A stretch of 64,000 nt of DNA from Limnohabitans sp. G3-2 (GTDB taxonomy: Bacteria > Pseudomonadota > Gammaproteobacteria > Burkholderiales > Burkholderiaceae_C). The stretch covers positions 124,001 to 188,000 of the forward strand of contig NZ_NESG01000004.1 of assembly GCF_002778275.1 (NCBI RefSeq), written 5' to 3'. The notes beneath the pieces were generated by a model. It saw only the letters and a program-made list of their open reading frames with translations. It was not told the DNA's origin and made no database searches. A program made the translations under genes and the position numbers. This document shows positions 17,709 to 27,456 of the stretch, one piece after another (within the stretch, counting starts at the first letter, position 1; the number at the start of each line of letters is the position of its first letter).

Positions 17709-18671
17709 GTGCAAGTGCTCAACGCAAAAAAATGTCAAAAAATCGTGGTTTTGGGCACAGGCGGCACCATCGCCGGCACGGCGGCCAGCGCGAGTGACCA
17801 CACCGGCTACACCGCCGGTCAGCTGAGCGTCCAGCACCTGTTGGACGCCGTGCCCGCGCTGCATGACAGCTTGCAAGGTCATGACTTGGTGGGTGAGCAG
17901 CTGGCGCAACTGGACAGCAAAGACATGGACCACGCCACTTGGCAGGCGCTCGCGCAGCGTTGTGCGCATTGGCTGGCACAAGAGGAGGTGGACGCTGTTG
18001 TCATCACCCATGGCACCGATACCCTGGAAGAAACCGCTTGGTTTTTGCAGAAGGTGCTGGACACGAACAAACCGGTGGTCATGACGTGTGCGATGCGACC
18101 TGCAACGGCCTTGGCGCCGGATGGCCCTCAAAATCTGCTCGATGCCATGGTGGTGGCCTGCGACCCCCTGGCCCGCGGGGTCTTGGTGGTCTGTGCCGGT
18201 CAGGTTCACAGCGCCCGGGCGGTTCAAAAAGTGCACCCCTACCGACTTGACGCTTTCAGCTCAGGGGAGTCGGGTCCCCGAGGTTTTGTGGAGCAGGGGC
18301 AAGTGCGGTGGCAGGGCGGGGCTGATTTGTCCCAGGTGCATGCCCATGCCCGCGCGGCCTTGAGCGTTCCTGTGGCGCAATGGCCCTGGGTGGCCGTGCT
18401 GCACAGCCATGCAGGAGCCGATGCGCGTCAAATTCAGGCCTTGGTGGCGGCGGGGGTGAAAGGACTGGTGATGGCTGGCACAGGGAACGGGACGGTGCAC
18501 GAAACGCTCGCGAGCGCCTTGTTGCAGGCCCAAGCGCAGGGCGTTGTTGTGCGGCTTGTCTCGCGCTGTGCGCAGGGTCAAATCGTCGGTCAGACTGTGT
18601 TCACGGCAGCGCCGCTGGGTTTGAATGCGGTCAAGGCCCGTGTCAGTTTGCTGCTCGATTTGCTGGGCTAG
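17709..18671 (+). CDS. L-asparaginase (type I/II family)
   Basis: Asparaginase of 320 residues. The first catalytic Thr lies in LGTGGTIAG (Thr20) and the second motif is ITHGTDTLEET near 98-108. The start is GTG, at 17709 or 17715. There is no signal peptide, so it is probably cytoplasmic. It diverges from lexA across the two SOS boxes and is followed by a strong bidirectional terminator shared with adk. It hydrolyses Asn to Asp and ammonia; glutaminase side activity cannot be judged. Confidence 0.9.
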   Translation: MQVLNAKKCQKIVVLGTGGTIAGTAASASDHTGYTAGQLSVQHLLDAVPALHDSLQGHDLVGEQLAQLDSKDMDHATWQALAQRCAHWLAQEEVDAVVITHGTDTLEETAWFLQKVLDTNKPVVMTCAMRPATALAPDGPQNLLDAMVVACDPLARGVLVVCAGQVHSARAVQKVHPYRLDAFSSGESGPRGFVEQGQVRWQGGADLSQVHAHARAALSVPVAQWPWVAVLHSHAGADARQIQALVAAGVKGLVMAGTGNGTVHETLASALLQAQAQGVVVRLVSRCAQGQIVGQTVFTAAPLGLNAVKARVSLLLDLLG

Positions 18672-18712
18672 AGATTGCAAAGTGCCTGCTTCACGCCAGG
18701 CCCTGAAAGCAC

Positions 18713-18740
18713 AAAGCCCCGCTGAGCGGGGCTTTGTTTT
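18713..18740. terminator. Bidirectional rho-independent terminator
   Basis: AAAGCCCCGC and GCGGGGCTTT form a 10-bp stem with a 3-base loop, followed by GTTTT on the plus strand. It lies between the convergent asparaginase and adk genes and can end both transcripts. Confidence 0.85.
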
Positions 18741-18761
18741 GGGAGGTGGTCCGCTGACCGT

Positions 18762-19517
<756 letters not shown>

Positions 19518-20315
19518 TTACGGTGTAAACCCCTGCTTTGAGCTCAGCAGTTGCCGCACGCGGGCCAAATCTTCAGGCGTGTCCACACCCGGTCCAGGGG
19601 CCTCAGAAGTCACATGAACCGCAATCCGGTGCCCGTGCCACAAGGCGCGAAGTTGCTCGAGTGACTCCATGCTTTCAATGGGCGCGGGGGGCAATTGAGG
19701 GAACAAGCGCAAAAACCCAGCCCGGTAGGCATAGATGCCGATGTGCCGCAAAGGCGCTGGATGGGGTAAGCTTTTGAAGCCCGCGCCACTTTGGCCGTCT
19801 CGCCACCAAGGGATGGGGGCCCGGCTGAAATACAAGGCCATTTGGCGCGCATCCATGACAACTTTGACCACGTTGGGGTTGCCGAACTCTTCCAGCGACC
19901 CGATGGCGTGGGCGGCTGTGCTCATGCTGGCCTCCGGGCGCTCGGTCAGTACCCGGGCCACTTGGTCGATGAGGTCGGGCCGCATCAAGGGCTCGTCGCC
20001 CTGGACGTTGACCACCAAGGCCTCATCGGGCAAACCCAGCAGCTGACACGCTTCGGCCAATCGGTCACTGCCGCTGACATGGTCTTGTCGGGTCAAAAAG
20101 ACCTGCACGCCATGGGCTTTGCAGGCCTGCACAATGCGCTCGTCATCGGCGGCCACCACCACCTGTGTGGCTTGCGATTGCATGGCGCGTTGCGCCACGC
20201 GCACCACCATGGGCAGTCCGGCGATGTCGACCAGCGGTTTGCTCGGCAAACGGCTGGAGGCCAAACGTGCGGGAATGACCACGGTGAAGCCGTGCGGCTT
20301 GTCGGAATGGCTCAT
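19518..20315 (-). CDS. kdsB: 3-deoxy-manno-octulosonate cytidylyltransferase
   Basis: Activates Kdo as CMP-Kdo for lipopolysaccharide core synthesis. The nucleotidyltransferase motif [16 protein letters not shown] is at about 11-26, with VQGDEPLM (about 100-107) and [13 protein letters not shown] later. It has 265 residues from the ATG at 20315; a TTG at 20321 is a less likely start. It begins 9 bases after the Trm112-like stop, so coupling is probable. Confidence 0.96.
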   Translation of the reverse strand: MSHSDKPHGFTVVIPARLASSRLPSKPLVDIAGLPMVVRVAQRAMQSQATQVVVAADDERIVQACKAHGVQVFLTRQDHVSGSDRLAEACQLLGLPDEALVVNVQGDEPLMRPDLIDQVARVLTERPEASMSTAAHAIGSLEEFGNPNVVKVVMDARQMALYFSRAPIPWWRDGQSGAGFKSLPHPAPLRHIGIYAYRAGFLRLFPQLPPAPIESMESLEQLRALWHGHRIAVHVTSEAPGPGVDTPEDLARVRQLLSSKQGFTP

Positions 20316-20324
20316 GCGCAAGTC

Positions 20325-20531
20325 TCAGAGTGGTGGGCGCAGGGCCGCGAGCTTGTCAACTTCATCGTCACTCAGCGTGCGTGCTTCGTTTTCCAGCAGG
20401 ATCGGAATGCCATTTCTCACCGGGTACGCCAGGCGTGCGCTGCGCGAAAGCAGTTCTTGCCGCTCGCGGTCGAAGTTGAGCGGTCCTTTGGTCACTGGGC
20501 AAACCAGCAGTTCAAGCAATTTGGTGTCCAT
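20325..20531 (-). CDS. Trm112-family small protein (YcaR-like)
   Basis: A 68-residue protein beginning [18 protein letters not shown], with the Trm112/YcaR pattern including [19 protein letters not shown]. Only one of the usual zinc-binding cysteines (CP near residue 11) is present, common in bacterial members. It sits between lpxK and kdsB, the conserved position in proteobacteria. Function is not settled for the bacterial group. The start at 20531 is chosen from the family N terminus. Confidence 0.9.
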   Translation of the reverse strand: MDTKLLELLVCPVTKGPLNFDRERQELLSRSARLAYPVRNGIPILLENEARTLSDDEVDKLAALRPPL

Positions 20532-20583
20532 GGGTGAATGATAACGGCCTTGAATTTTCCGGCGGGGTGGCTCGAATGCCGCC

Positions 20584-21591
20584 TCAGCGCTGCAGAAGTT
20601 GTCCGATGCGCGCATCGAGGGCCAACCAAAAACCGGGCTCTGGCGTCACCACCAAGGGAACGGCGAGTGCGCCGGGTTCGTGCAACCAGAGCTTGGCCGC
20701 GTCCTTTTCGGTACACAACCAAGTCAGACCAGGCTGCGCATGCCAGTTGAGGTAAGGGTGGTGATCGGGCAAAGCGGTGGTGCTGGCCAGGCGCAGGCCG
20801 GATTGGCGCAGCATTTCAAAAAATGCCTCGGGTCGGGCCAGTCCTGCCACCGCGTGCAGTGGCGCAGCGTTTGCATCGGCCAGGCTTTCAAGCGCGATGC
20901 GCCTGCCATCTGCGCTGCGTGCATGGTCGGCCAATTGGCGGGGGGCGTGGTAGGTGTTGGCGGGCCCGTTGGAAGACACCGGGCCCGTCTGGAGTACCGC
21001 GTCAACCCGGCGTGGCCAAGCCTCTCGCAGGGGGCCGGCGGGCAACAACCAGCCGTTGCCAACGCCACGCTCGTCCATCACACAAATCTCGATGTCGCGC
21101 GCCAATGCCCAGTGTTGCAATCCATCGTCACACAGCAAAATTTGCACATCGGGGTGCGCTTGCAGCAAGCCCATCGCCGCATCGGCCCGAGCCCGGGCGA
21201 CCCAGACGGGTGCCCCTGTGGCTTGGTGGATGAGCAAGGGCTCATCGCCCACATCCATGGGGGCACTGTCCGGCGTGACAGCCCGGGTGTCGCGGGTCTG
21301 ACGACCATGGCCACGGGAAATGACCCCAACTTTGAATCCTTGCGCCATCAGGTGTTTGGCCACAGCGATGGTCACGGGGGTTTTGCCCGCGCCTCCCGCC
21401 ACCACATTGCCCACCACAATGACCAGTGCCGGTACCCGCTGTGTTTTGAAAATGCCCTTGGCATAAGCCCAGCGCCGCCAAGCACCCAAGGCACCATAAA
21501 CAAGCGACACAGGCCACAAGGCCCAGGCCATGGGGCCACGTTGCAGCCACACGCGCGGCAGATGGTGGTGAAGGAAAGCGGTCAAGCCCAT
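20584..21591 (-). CDS. lpxK: Tetraacyldisaccharide 4'-kinase
   Basis: Inner-membrane kinase that phosphorylates the 4' position of lipid A disaccharide. The Walker A motif [12 protein letters not shown] lies at about 60-71, preceded by a hydrophobic N-terminal segment ([20 protein letters not shown]) that anchors the protein. GVISRGHGR and [13 protein letters not shown] are typical LpxK motifs. The length of 335 residues is normal. It is flanked by exbD and the Trm112-like gene. Confidence 0.96.
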   Translation of the reverse strand: MGLTAFLHHHLPRVWLQRGPMAWALWPVSLVYGALGAWRRWAYAKGIFKTQRVPALVIVVGNVVAGGAGKTPVTIAVAKHLMAQGFKVGVISRGHGRQTRDTRAVTPDSAPMDVGDEPLLIHQATGAPVWVARARADAAMGLLQAHPDVQILLCDDGLQHWALARDIEICVMDERGVGNGWLLPAGPLREAWPRRVDAVLQTGPVSSNGPANTYHAPRQLADHARSADGRRIALESLADANAAPLHAVAGLARPEAFFEMLRQSGLRLASTTALPDHHPYLNWHAQPGLTWLCTEKDAAKLWLHEPGALAVPLVVTPEPGFWLALDARIGQLLQR

Positions 21592-21606
21592 GAGAATTGG
21601 CGCCCC

Positions 21607-22035
21607 TCAGGAGCCCGGGGCCTCGGCAGACTGGGCTGCAAAGCTGATTTTCGACAAGCCACTTCGTCGGGCTGCTTCCATGGCATGGACCACGCTTTGG
21701 TGGCTTGCCGCCGCATCGGCGCTGATGACCAGCAAAGTGTCTGGCTTGGCCAAGGGCGTGAGCACCGCCACCAAAGCACCCACCGAACGGGTTCCCAAGG
21801 GCGACTTGTTGATGGCGTATTGCCCCTGCGCGGTGATGCTCAGCACGATTTGACGGGGCTTGTTGCCTGCCGCACTGGCATCGGCCACAGGCAGATTCAA
21901 TTGGATCTCTGTCAGGCGCGACCAAGTGGTGGTCAGCATCAAAAAGATCAACACCACCAAGAGCACGTCAATGAACGGCACCAGGTTGATTTCGGGTTCC
22001 GGCGCGGCGGATCGAGGCCTGAAATTCACAAGCAA
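21607..22035 (-). CDS. exbD: Biopolymer transport protein ExbD/TolR
   Basis: A 142-residue protein with one N-terminal membrane helix (EINLVPFIDVLLVVLIFLML, about 14-33) carrying the conserved Asp of the ExbD/TolR proton channel, then a periplasmic domain. It couples proton flow with ExbB to energise outer-membrane processes. Its start is 3 bases after the exbB stop. In this gene order (exbB-exbD-lpxK) the pair is usually annotated ExbBD; the TonB-like partner is not nearby. Confidence 0.92.
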   Translation of the reverse strand: MLVNFRPRSAAPEPEINLVPFIDVLLVVLIFLMLTTTWSRLTEIQLNLPVADASAAGNKPRQIVLSITAQGQYAINKSPLGTRSVGALVAVLTPLAKPDTLLVISADAAASHQSVVHAMEAARRSGLSKISFAAQSAEAPGS

Positions 22036-22038
22036 CCT

Positions 22039-22662
22039 TCAAGCGCGTGCGCGGCTCAAGTGCCGGGCAAAAGTTTCGGCGCTCACTTCCATGGCCAGCA
22101 CATGCCGATCGACCACGGCGCGAAAGTAACGCCAGAACATCAAGGCCGGGATGGCGATGATCAAACCAAAGGCGGTGTTGTACAAGGCCACCGATATGCC
22201 GTGCGCCAACAAAGCCGGTTGGTTGTTGGCCGCGGTGTGTGCCCCAAAAATTTCGATCATGCCCACCACCGTGCCCAGCAAGCCGAGCAGGGGGGCGGCA
22301 GAGGCGATGGTGGCCAAGGCCGGTAAGTAGCGTTCGAGTTGCTGAACGGCCAGTCGGCCCGCCATTTGCATGCTCGCGTGGATGTCTTCGCTGCTGGCTT
22401 GGCTGTTGTCTTGTAAACAGCGCAGGCCACGGGCCAAAACCGGACCCATGGCGCCCGCTTTGTCCAAGGTTTCGACCATCTCGGGCAACGGCACGCCGCG
22501 CTCAAGGGCTTCGATGGTTTGCGCCAGGATTTGCGGCGGCATGACTTTGCTCTCTTGCAGCTGGAACCCGCGCTCCAAGATCAAGGCCAAGGCCAGAACG
22601 GAACACAGGATCAAGGGCCAAATGGGCCAACCAGCGGCTTGTATGATGGACAACAAGAGCAA
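22039..22662 (-). CDS. exbB: MotA/TolQ/ExbB proton channel protein
   Basis: A 207-residue inner-membrane protein with three predicted helices: one near the N terminus (WPIWPLILCSVLALALIL), and two in the C-terminal half around AAPLLGLLGTVVGMIEIF and YNTAFGLIIAIPALMFW. The LLGLLGTVVGMI motif is the ExbB/TolQ signature. First gene of the leftward run down to adk. Confidence 0.93.
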   Translation of the reverse strand: MLLLSIIQAAGWPIWPLILCSVLALALILERGFQLQESKVMPPQILAQTIEALERGVPLPEMVETLDKAGAMGPVLARGLRCLQDNSQASSEDIHASMQMAGRLAVQQLERYLPALATIASAAPLLGLLGTVVGMIEIFGAHTAANNQPALLAHGISVALYNTAFGLIIAIPALMFWRYFRAVVDRHVLAMEVSAETFARHLSRARA

Positions 22663-23010
22663 ACCTTCCAGTTTTCGGTGAACAAAGAAGCCAGATTATC
22701 GGTGAAGGCCATGGCGGTTCGTGAAAAGGCCCTGTGGCGCCTGTTCGGATGCCCCAAGCTGTGGATAACTTTGTGAAGAACTTTGTCTTTTTGACGCCCT
22801 GGCAAACTCCGGTATGAAAAAATGCCAGTGAATTTGAACGGTCATTTTTAAAATACTGAATGAAATCAATGGTTTGCAAAGCTTTTCTGAAGCCTCGTCT
22901 TGTGCTCTCTTTGAAACCCCTGTGTGGCCTCACTTGTGGAGTACTTCTCAAGGTGGCACGGGGTTTGGACGCCTGAATCACCCCTGCAAGCCCCATCAAA
23001 ACGACAAGTT
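22663..23010. other. Intergenic region between divergent exbB and xseA
   Basis: No gene, hairpin terminator or clear promoter box can be supported here. It is AT-richer than its surroundings around 22790-22880, where promoters for exbB and xseA are expected, but no -35/-10 pair with good spacing stands out. Confidence 0.4.
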
Positions 23011-24366
23011 ATGCCTGTAAATGACGATTTGAAGCCGCGCGCATGGACAGTTTCTGCGCTGTGCCGCGCCATGGCGGACACGCTGGACGCGCAGTTCAAT
23101 CCGGTCACGGTGCGCGGCGAGATCTCGGGCTTCTCGCGCGCGGCCAGTGGTCATTGTTATTTTTCGCTCAAGGACGAGACGGGCCAAATCCGTTGCGCCA
23201 TGTTCCGCCGTGCCGCCAGCTTGATGGACTTTGCTCCGCGAGATGGCGAGTTGGTGGAGGTGCGTGGCCGTTTGGGGGTGTACGAAGCCCGGGGTGATTT
23301 GCAGTTGATCGTGGAGTCCATGGAGCGGGCAGGGCAGGGCGCACTTTTTGAGCAGTTTTTGCGTCTCAAAGCCAAGCTCGAAGCCGAAGGCTTGTTTGAC
23401 CTTGCCCACAAACGCGAATTGCCCGGTCAACCCCGTGCGGTGGGTGTGGTGACGTCTTTGGGCGCCGCGGCTTGGCACGATGTGATGACCGCTTTGCAGC
23501 GGCGCGTGCCGCACATCCCCGTGCTGATGGTGCCCGCTCTGGTCCAGGGCGCGGGTGCGGCCCTCAGTTTGGCTCAGGCCTTGCAGCAGTTGTATGCCTT
23601 CACGGCGGAAGACAACCCTTTGAGCCCGCCAGTGGACGTGATCTTGCTGGTGCGCGGTGGCGGATCCATGGAAGACCTGTGGTCATTCAACGACGAAAAC
23701 CTGGCCCGTGTGATCGCGCAAAGTCCGGTCCCCTTGATTTGCGGCGTGGGCCACGAGACCGATTTCACCATCGCCGATTTTGTCGCCGATGTGCGTGCCC
23801 CCACGCCCACCGCCGCCGCGGAGATGGCGGCCACCGACCGCGGGGTGGGCCTTGAAGCTTTGTCGGTTTTAGCGCAGCGTTTGAGCCGCGGCCTGCTGCG
23901 CCAGCAAGACCGGCAAGCCCAACGCTTGGACAGCGTGGCCGCCCGTTGGGGTGTGGGCATGGCGCGCCAGCAAGAGCGGCAAGTGCAGCGCCTGAATGCT
24001 TTGGCCACCCGCCTGAGTCGCCCGCAAGCCCTGCTGGGTCAGCACAGCCAGTGGCTCGATCGCTTGGCGGGCCGTTTGCACAACGGCTTGAGAAGTCAGT
24101 TGACCGAGCAGGGCCACCAATTGGCGCGCTTGGGTGACCGTTTGAGCTTCAACTGGACGCAGCTGCTGCCGCAACGCGCCCAGCGCTTGGAGCGGGCCGC
24201 TTTGCGCTTGTCGTCTGTGGACCCGCGTCAGGTGCTTGAGCGCGGTTATGCCTGGCTCAGCGATGAGCACGGCCAGGCTTTGACCCACGCTGCCCAGTTT
24301 CAACCCGGTCATAGCATTCAGGCCACTTTGTCCGATGGCCTGGTGCCTTTGGTGGTGAAAGGCTGA
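23011..24366 (+). CDS. xseA: Exodeoxyribonuclease VII large subunit
   Basis: Large subunit of the single-strand exonuclease ExoVII. The N-terminal OB-fold (VRGEISGFSRAASGHCYFSLKD, in two parts) is followed by the catalytic domain with GVVTSLGAAAWHD, RGGGSMEDLWSFND and CGVGHETDFTIADFVAD, and a Gln/Arg-rich coiled-coil region (about 285-400) containing tandem QQDRQAQRL-like repeats. The start at 23011 gives the family N terminus at 451 residues; the open frame upstream lacks homology. The small subunit xseB is not in the window. Confidence 0.95.
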   Translation: MPVNDDLKPRAWTVSALCRAMADTLDAQFNPVTVRGEISGFSRAASGHCYFSLKDETGQIRCAMFRRAASLMDFAPRDGELVEVRGRLGVYEARGDLQLIVESMERAGQGALFEQFLRLKAKLEAEGLFDLAHKRELPGQPRAVGVVTSLGAAAWHDVMTALQRRVPHIPVLMVPALVQGAGAALSLAQALQQLYAFTAEDNPLSPPVDVILLVRGGGSMEDLWSFNDENLARVIAQSPVPLICGVGHETDFTIADFVADVRAPTPTAAAEMAATDRGVGLEALSVLAQRLSRGLLRQQDRQAQRLDSVAARWGVGMARQQERQVQRLNALATRLSRPQALLGQHSQWLDRLAGRLHNGLRSQLTEQGHQLARLGDRLSFNWTQLLPQRAQRLERAALRLSSVDPRQVLERGYAWLSDEHGQALTHAAQFQPGHSIQATLSDGLVPLVVKG

Positions 24367-24375
24367 TACCCCAGC

Positions 24376-24455
24376 GCGTTCGGGCGGGGTGGGGCCGGGG
24401 CGACGATTTCTGGTACCCCAGCATGAGGAGCCCCGGCCCCACCCTGTCCGAACGC
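24376..24455. repeat. Palindromic repeat element, copy A (xseA-sodB)
   Basis: Two 26-base arms (24376-24401 and 24430-24455) are inverted copies with 24 of 26 matches, around a 28-base loop. The central 24 bases starting GATTTCTGGTACC align without gaps to the element at 25278-25351 (19 of 24 identical). A small inner stem CTGG/CCAG sits in the loop. It is not followed by a T tract, so a repeat-family member is more likely than a simple terminator. Confidence 0.75.
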
Positions 24456-24556
24456 ACCGCTAACGCTGCAGTGACCCTGAACACGGTAAGGGGCATCGCG
24501 CTCCCTTAAAATGCCTCAAACACTTTTTTAACCCGCAATAACCAAAGGACACCCTC

Positions 24557-25138
24557 ATGGAACACACCCTGCCCGCACTGCCTTACGCGATCGACGCTTT
24601 GGCCCCTCATTACAGCCAGGAAACCCTGGAGTTCCACCACGGCAAGCACCACAACGCTTACGTCGTGAACCTGAACAACCTGCAAAAAGGCACCGAATTC
24701 GAGAGCATGTCCCTCGAAGAGATCATCAAAAAGTCCAGCGGTGGCGTGTACAACAACTCGGCCCAGATCTGGAACCACACGTTCTTCTGGAACTGCATGA
24801 AACCCAACGGCGGTGGCGAGCCCGCAGGCGCCCTGGCCACAGCCATCAACGCCAAATTCGGCAGCTACGCCGCTTTCAAAGAAGCCTTCGTCAAGAGCGC
24901 CGTGGGCAACTTCGGCTCCGGCTGGACATGGCTGGTCAAGAAAGCCGACGGCTCGGTGGACATCGTCAACATGGGCGCCGCTGGCACACCGCTGACGACA
25001 GGCGACACCGCCTTGTTGACCGTGGACGTGTGGGAACACGCTTACTACATCGACTACCGCAACATGCGCCCCAAGTTCGTCGAGACCTTCCTCGACAAGT
25101 TGGTGAACTGGTCTTTCGCCGAGAAGAACTTCGGCTGA
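24557..25138 (+). CDS. sodB: Superoxide dismutase (Fe type)
   Basis: Cytoplasmic Fe-superoxide dismutase of 193 residues. Metal ligands are visible in [10 protein letters not shown] (first His), [13 protein letters not shown] (second His) and [13 protein letters not shown] (Asp and His). The residues around the active site ([16 protein letters not shown]) are Fe-type rather than Mn-type; cambialism cannot be excluded. AAAGGACACCCTC precedes the ATG. It stands alone between two copies of a palindromic repeat and has its own terminator. Confidence 0.96.
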   Translation: MEHTLPALPYAIDALAPHYSQETLEFHHGKHHNAYVVNLNNLQKGTEFESMSLEEIIKKSSGGVYNNSAQIWNHTFFWNCMKPNGGGEPAGALATAINAKFGSYAAFKEAFVKSAVGNFGSGWTWLVKKADGSVDIVNMGAAGTPLTTGDTALLTVDVWEHAYYIDYRNMRPKFVETFLDKLVNWSFAEKNFG

Positions 25139-25157
25139 TCGAGGTTTTCTCCAAGTC

Positions 25158-25183
25158 AAAAAGCCCGCGGATGCGGGCTTTTT
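25158..25183 (+). terminator. Rho-independent terminator of sodB
   Basis: AAAAAGCCCGC and GCGGGCTTTTT form an 11-bp stem with a 4-base loop and built-in T tract, 19 bases after the sodB stop. Confidence 0.88.
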
Positions 25184-25277
25184 GCTTATTGGGCCGAACG
25201 TGAATGTGGCCCCAAGGACAGAGGTTCGACCAGCGCCAACATACTGCTGCTGGGTTGACCTTCAATCGACCACTGAG

Positions 25278-25351
25278 CTGAGCGTGGGCTGGGGCCGGGC
25301 ACCGATTTGGGGTACTCCCTCATGAGGTGCCCGGCCCCAGCCCATGCTCAG
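25278..25351. repeat. Palindromic repeat element, copy B (sodB-SDR)
   Basis: Arms at 25278-25303 and 25326-25351 are inverted copies with 25 of 26 matches around a 22-base loop. The centre, GATTTGGGGTACTCCC onward, aligns without gaps to copy A at 24376-24455. The inner stem here is GGG/CCC where copy A has CTGG/CCAG, a compensatory change that supports a folded structure. Confidence 0.78.
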
Positions 25352-25443
25352 CGGCGCCCGAAGCACCAGTCAAATTCAGCGAATGAGGTGCCCGGCCCCA
25401 GCCCATCCTCAGCGGCACCCGAAGCACCAAGCACCAAGCAAAC
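25322..25443. repeat. 61-bp tandem duplication of the right arm of copy B
   Basis: The block starting ATGAGGTGCCCGG at 25322 recurs at 25383, a 61-base period. The first 47 bases match with two differences. The end of each unit (TTCAGCGAAT and CTCAGCGGAT) is also similar, and the second runs into the 3' end of the SDR gene. A short AGCACCA microrepeat lies near 25425-25438. Confidence 0.75.
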
Positions 25444-26205
25444 TCAGCGGATCATCATCCCGCCATCGGCCACGATGGTCTGGCCTGTCACATACTGCCC
25501 AGCCGGGCTGGCCAAAAACACCGCCACCCCGCCAATGTCATCCGGCTCGCCCATGCGGCGCAGCGGCGTCTCGTTGTTGTACTTGGCACTCAGCACCGGA
25601 TCCTCGTGCAGCGCCTTGGCAAAGTCGGTCTTGATCAGGCCCGGCGCGATGCAGTTCACCCGGATGTTGTCCGGGCCCCATTCCACGGCCAGGTTGCGCG
25701 CCAGCTGCATGTCGGCCGCTTTGGAAATGTTGTACGCCCCGATGATGGCCGAGCCGTGCAGCCCCCCAATCGAGGACACGATGACGATCGAGCCGTCCTT
25801 TTTGGCCTTCATGTCCGGGTAGACCATGGTGCACAGCCAGGTGTTGGACAGCACATTGTTGCGCATGACCTTGTCGAACACCTCATCGCTCATGCCCGTG
25901 GTCGGGCCGTAATAGGGGTTGGTGGCCGCGTTGCACACCAGGATGTCGATGGGGCCCCAAGCCGCACGGGTCTGCTCGATCAGGTTTTGCAACTGCTCTT
26001 TGCTGGAGATGCTGGCGGCAATCGCCATGGCCTCGCCGCCTGCGGCCTGGATTTCTCTGACCACCACTTCGCAGGCGTCCTGCTTGCGGCTGGACACAAC
26101 GACTTTGGCGCCTTGCTTGGCCAGTTGGTGGGCAATCGATCGGCCAATGCCCCGGCTGGAGCCTGTGACGACGGCGACTTTGCCTTGGAGATTGAAAAGC
26201 GACAT
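25444..26205 (-). CDS. SDR-family oxidoreductase
   Basis: Short-chain dehydrogenase of 253 residues. The NAD(P) motif TGSSRGIGRSIA is at about 14-25, NAATNPYYGP follows near 90, the catalytic Ser lies in IVSSIGG and Tyr-Lys in YNISK. The sequence resembles DHRS4-type reductases; the substrate is unknown. The start at 26205 has AAGGAGG seven bases upstream, so the longer open frame is rejected. It is divergent from the FAD oxidoreductase gene. The 3' end touches a repeat element. Confidence 0.9.
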   Translation of the reverse strand: MSLFNLQGKVAVVTGSSRGIGRSIAHQLAKQGAKVVVSSRKQDACEVVVREIQAAGGEAMAIAASISSKEQLQNLIEQTRAAWGPIDILVCNAATNPYYGPTTGMSDEVFDKVMRNNVLSNTWLCTMVYPDMKAKKDGSIVIVSSIGGLHGSAIIGAYNISKAADMQLARNLAVEWGPDNIRVNCIAPGLIKTDFAKALHEDPVLSAKYNNETPLRRMGEPDDIGGVAVFLASPAGQYVTGQTIVADGGMMIR

Positions 26206-26318
26206 GAAACGGCCTCCTTGTTGAATGCTTGTCAGTCTGCCTGTGTGGGGTGCCTGTGTCTGTCTTGCGGGTGTCACTTGGCCAGCGGGTGGGGCGAGCC
26301 TGCGCCACAATGCTGCCC

Positions 26319-27428
26319 ATGGAACAAGTTGATGCTGTTGTGATCGGGGCTGGCGTGGTCGGCCTGGCTGTGGGGCGGGCGCTGGCGCTTTCGGGCCGTG
26401 AGGTGTTGGTGCTCGAATCGGAAAACGCCATCGGCACGGGCACCAGTTCGCGCAACAGCGAGGTCATCCACGCGGGCATTTATTACCCGGCAGGCTCGCT
26501 CAAGGCGCGCTTGTGTGTCAAGGGCAAGGGCCTGCTTTATGCCTATTGCGCTGAGCGCGGTGTGGCGCACCGGCGATTGGGCAAACTGATCGTGGCCACC
26601 AGCCCTGAGCAGGTGCTGGCGCTGGACGGCATCATGGCCAAGGCGGCGGCCAACGGTGTGCACGACCTGCAAAAACTCAGCGCTTCACAAGCCAAGGCCC
26701 TGGAGCCCGCACTGGCTTGTGAAGCGGCCTTGCTCTCGCCCAGCACGGGCGTGGTGGACAGCCATGGCCTGATGCTTGCCTTGCAGGGCGACATGGAAAA
26801 CGCAGGCGGTCTGCTGGCGCTGGTTTCACCCGTGCAGCACATTTCCCTGCGGCAAGGCTCGGCCACGCACCCGATCGTGGTGCAAACGCAAGACGGCACC
26901 GAGCTGGCTTGCAAGGCGTTGGTCAACGCGGCAGGGCTGAGCGCCGTGGCCTTGGCCCGGCGCATGGACGGGCTGGACCCCAGTCTGCTGCCCCAAGCCC
27001 ATTACGCCAAGGGCAACTATTTCACGCTGGCGGGCAAGGCACCGTTCTCGCGCTTGATTTACCCCGTGCCCGAAAAAGCCGGTTTGGGCGTGCACCTGAC
27101 GCTTGATTTGGGCGGACAGGCCAAGTTCGGTCCGGACGTGCAATGGGTTGAAGACCCTGCGGACCTGCAGGTCGACGCGCGCCGGGGCGATGCTTTTTAT
27201 GCCGAGGTGCGCAAATACTGGCCCGGATTGCAACAGGGTGCATTGCAAGCGGGCTACGCGGGCATGCGCCCCAAGATCAATGCCCCACACGAGGCAGCGG
27301 CCGACTTCATGGTCCAGGGCCCCGCCGAGCATGGCGTGCCGGGATTGGTGAACCTGCTGGGCATCGAGTCACCGGGACTGACGAGCTCCTTGGCGATGGC
27401 CGATGAGGTTTGCGCCCGGCTGGCTTGA
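26319..27428 (+). CDS. FAD-dependent oxidoreductase, L-2-hydroxyglutarate oxidase-like
   Basis: A 369-residue DAO-fold flavoprotein. The FAD motif [20 protein letters not shown] begins near residue 6, and the LhgO-type signature [18 protein letters not shown] follows near 42-60. The C-terminal [15 protein letters not shown] and [14 protein letters not shown] also fit that group. It would oxidise L-2-hydroxyglutarate or a similar 2-hydroxyacid to the 2-oxoacid. The start at 26319 places the FAD motif as in relatives; an ATG at 26310 is possible. Confidence 0.85.
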   Translation: MEQVDAVVIGAGVVGLAVGRALALSGREVLVLESENAIGTGTSSRNSEVIHAGIYYPAGSLKARLCVKGKGLLYAYCAERGVAHRRLGKLIVATSPEQVLALDGIMAKAAANGVHDLQKLSASQAKALEPALACEAALLSPSTGVVDSHGLMLALQGDMENAGGLLALVSPVQHISLRQGSATHPIVVQTQDGTELACKALVNAAGLSAVALARRMDGLDPSLLPQAHYAKGNYFTLAGKAPFSRLIYPVPEKAGLGVHLTLDLGGQAKFGPDVQWVEDPADLQVDARRGDAFYAEVRKYWPGLQQGALQAGYAGMRPKINAPHEAAADFMVQGPAEHGVPGLVNLLGIESPGLTSSLAMADEVCARLA

Positions 27429-27456
27429 GACCCTCCTGCCCCATCGTCAGCCCTCC

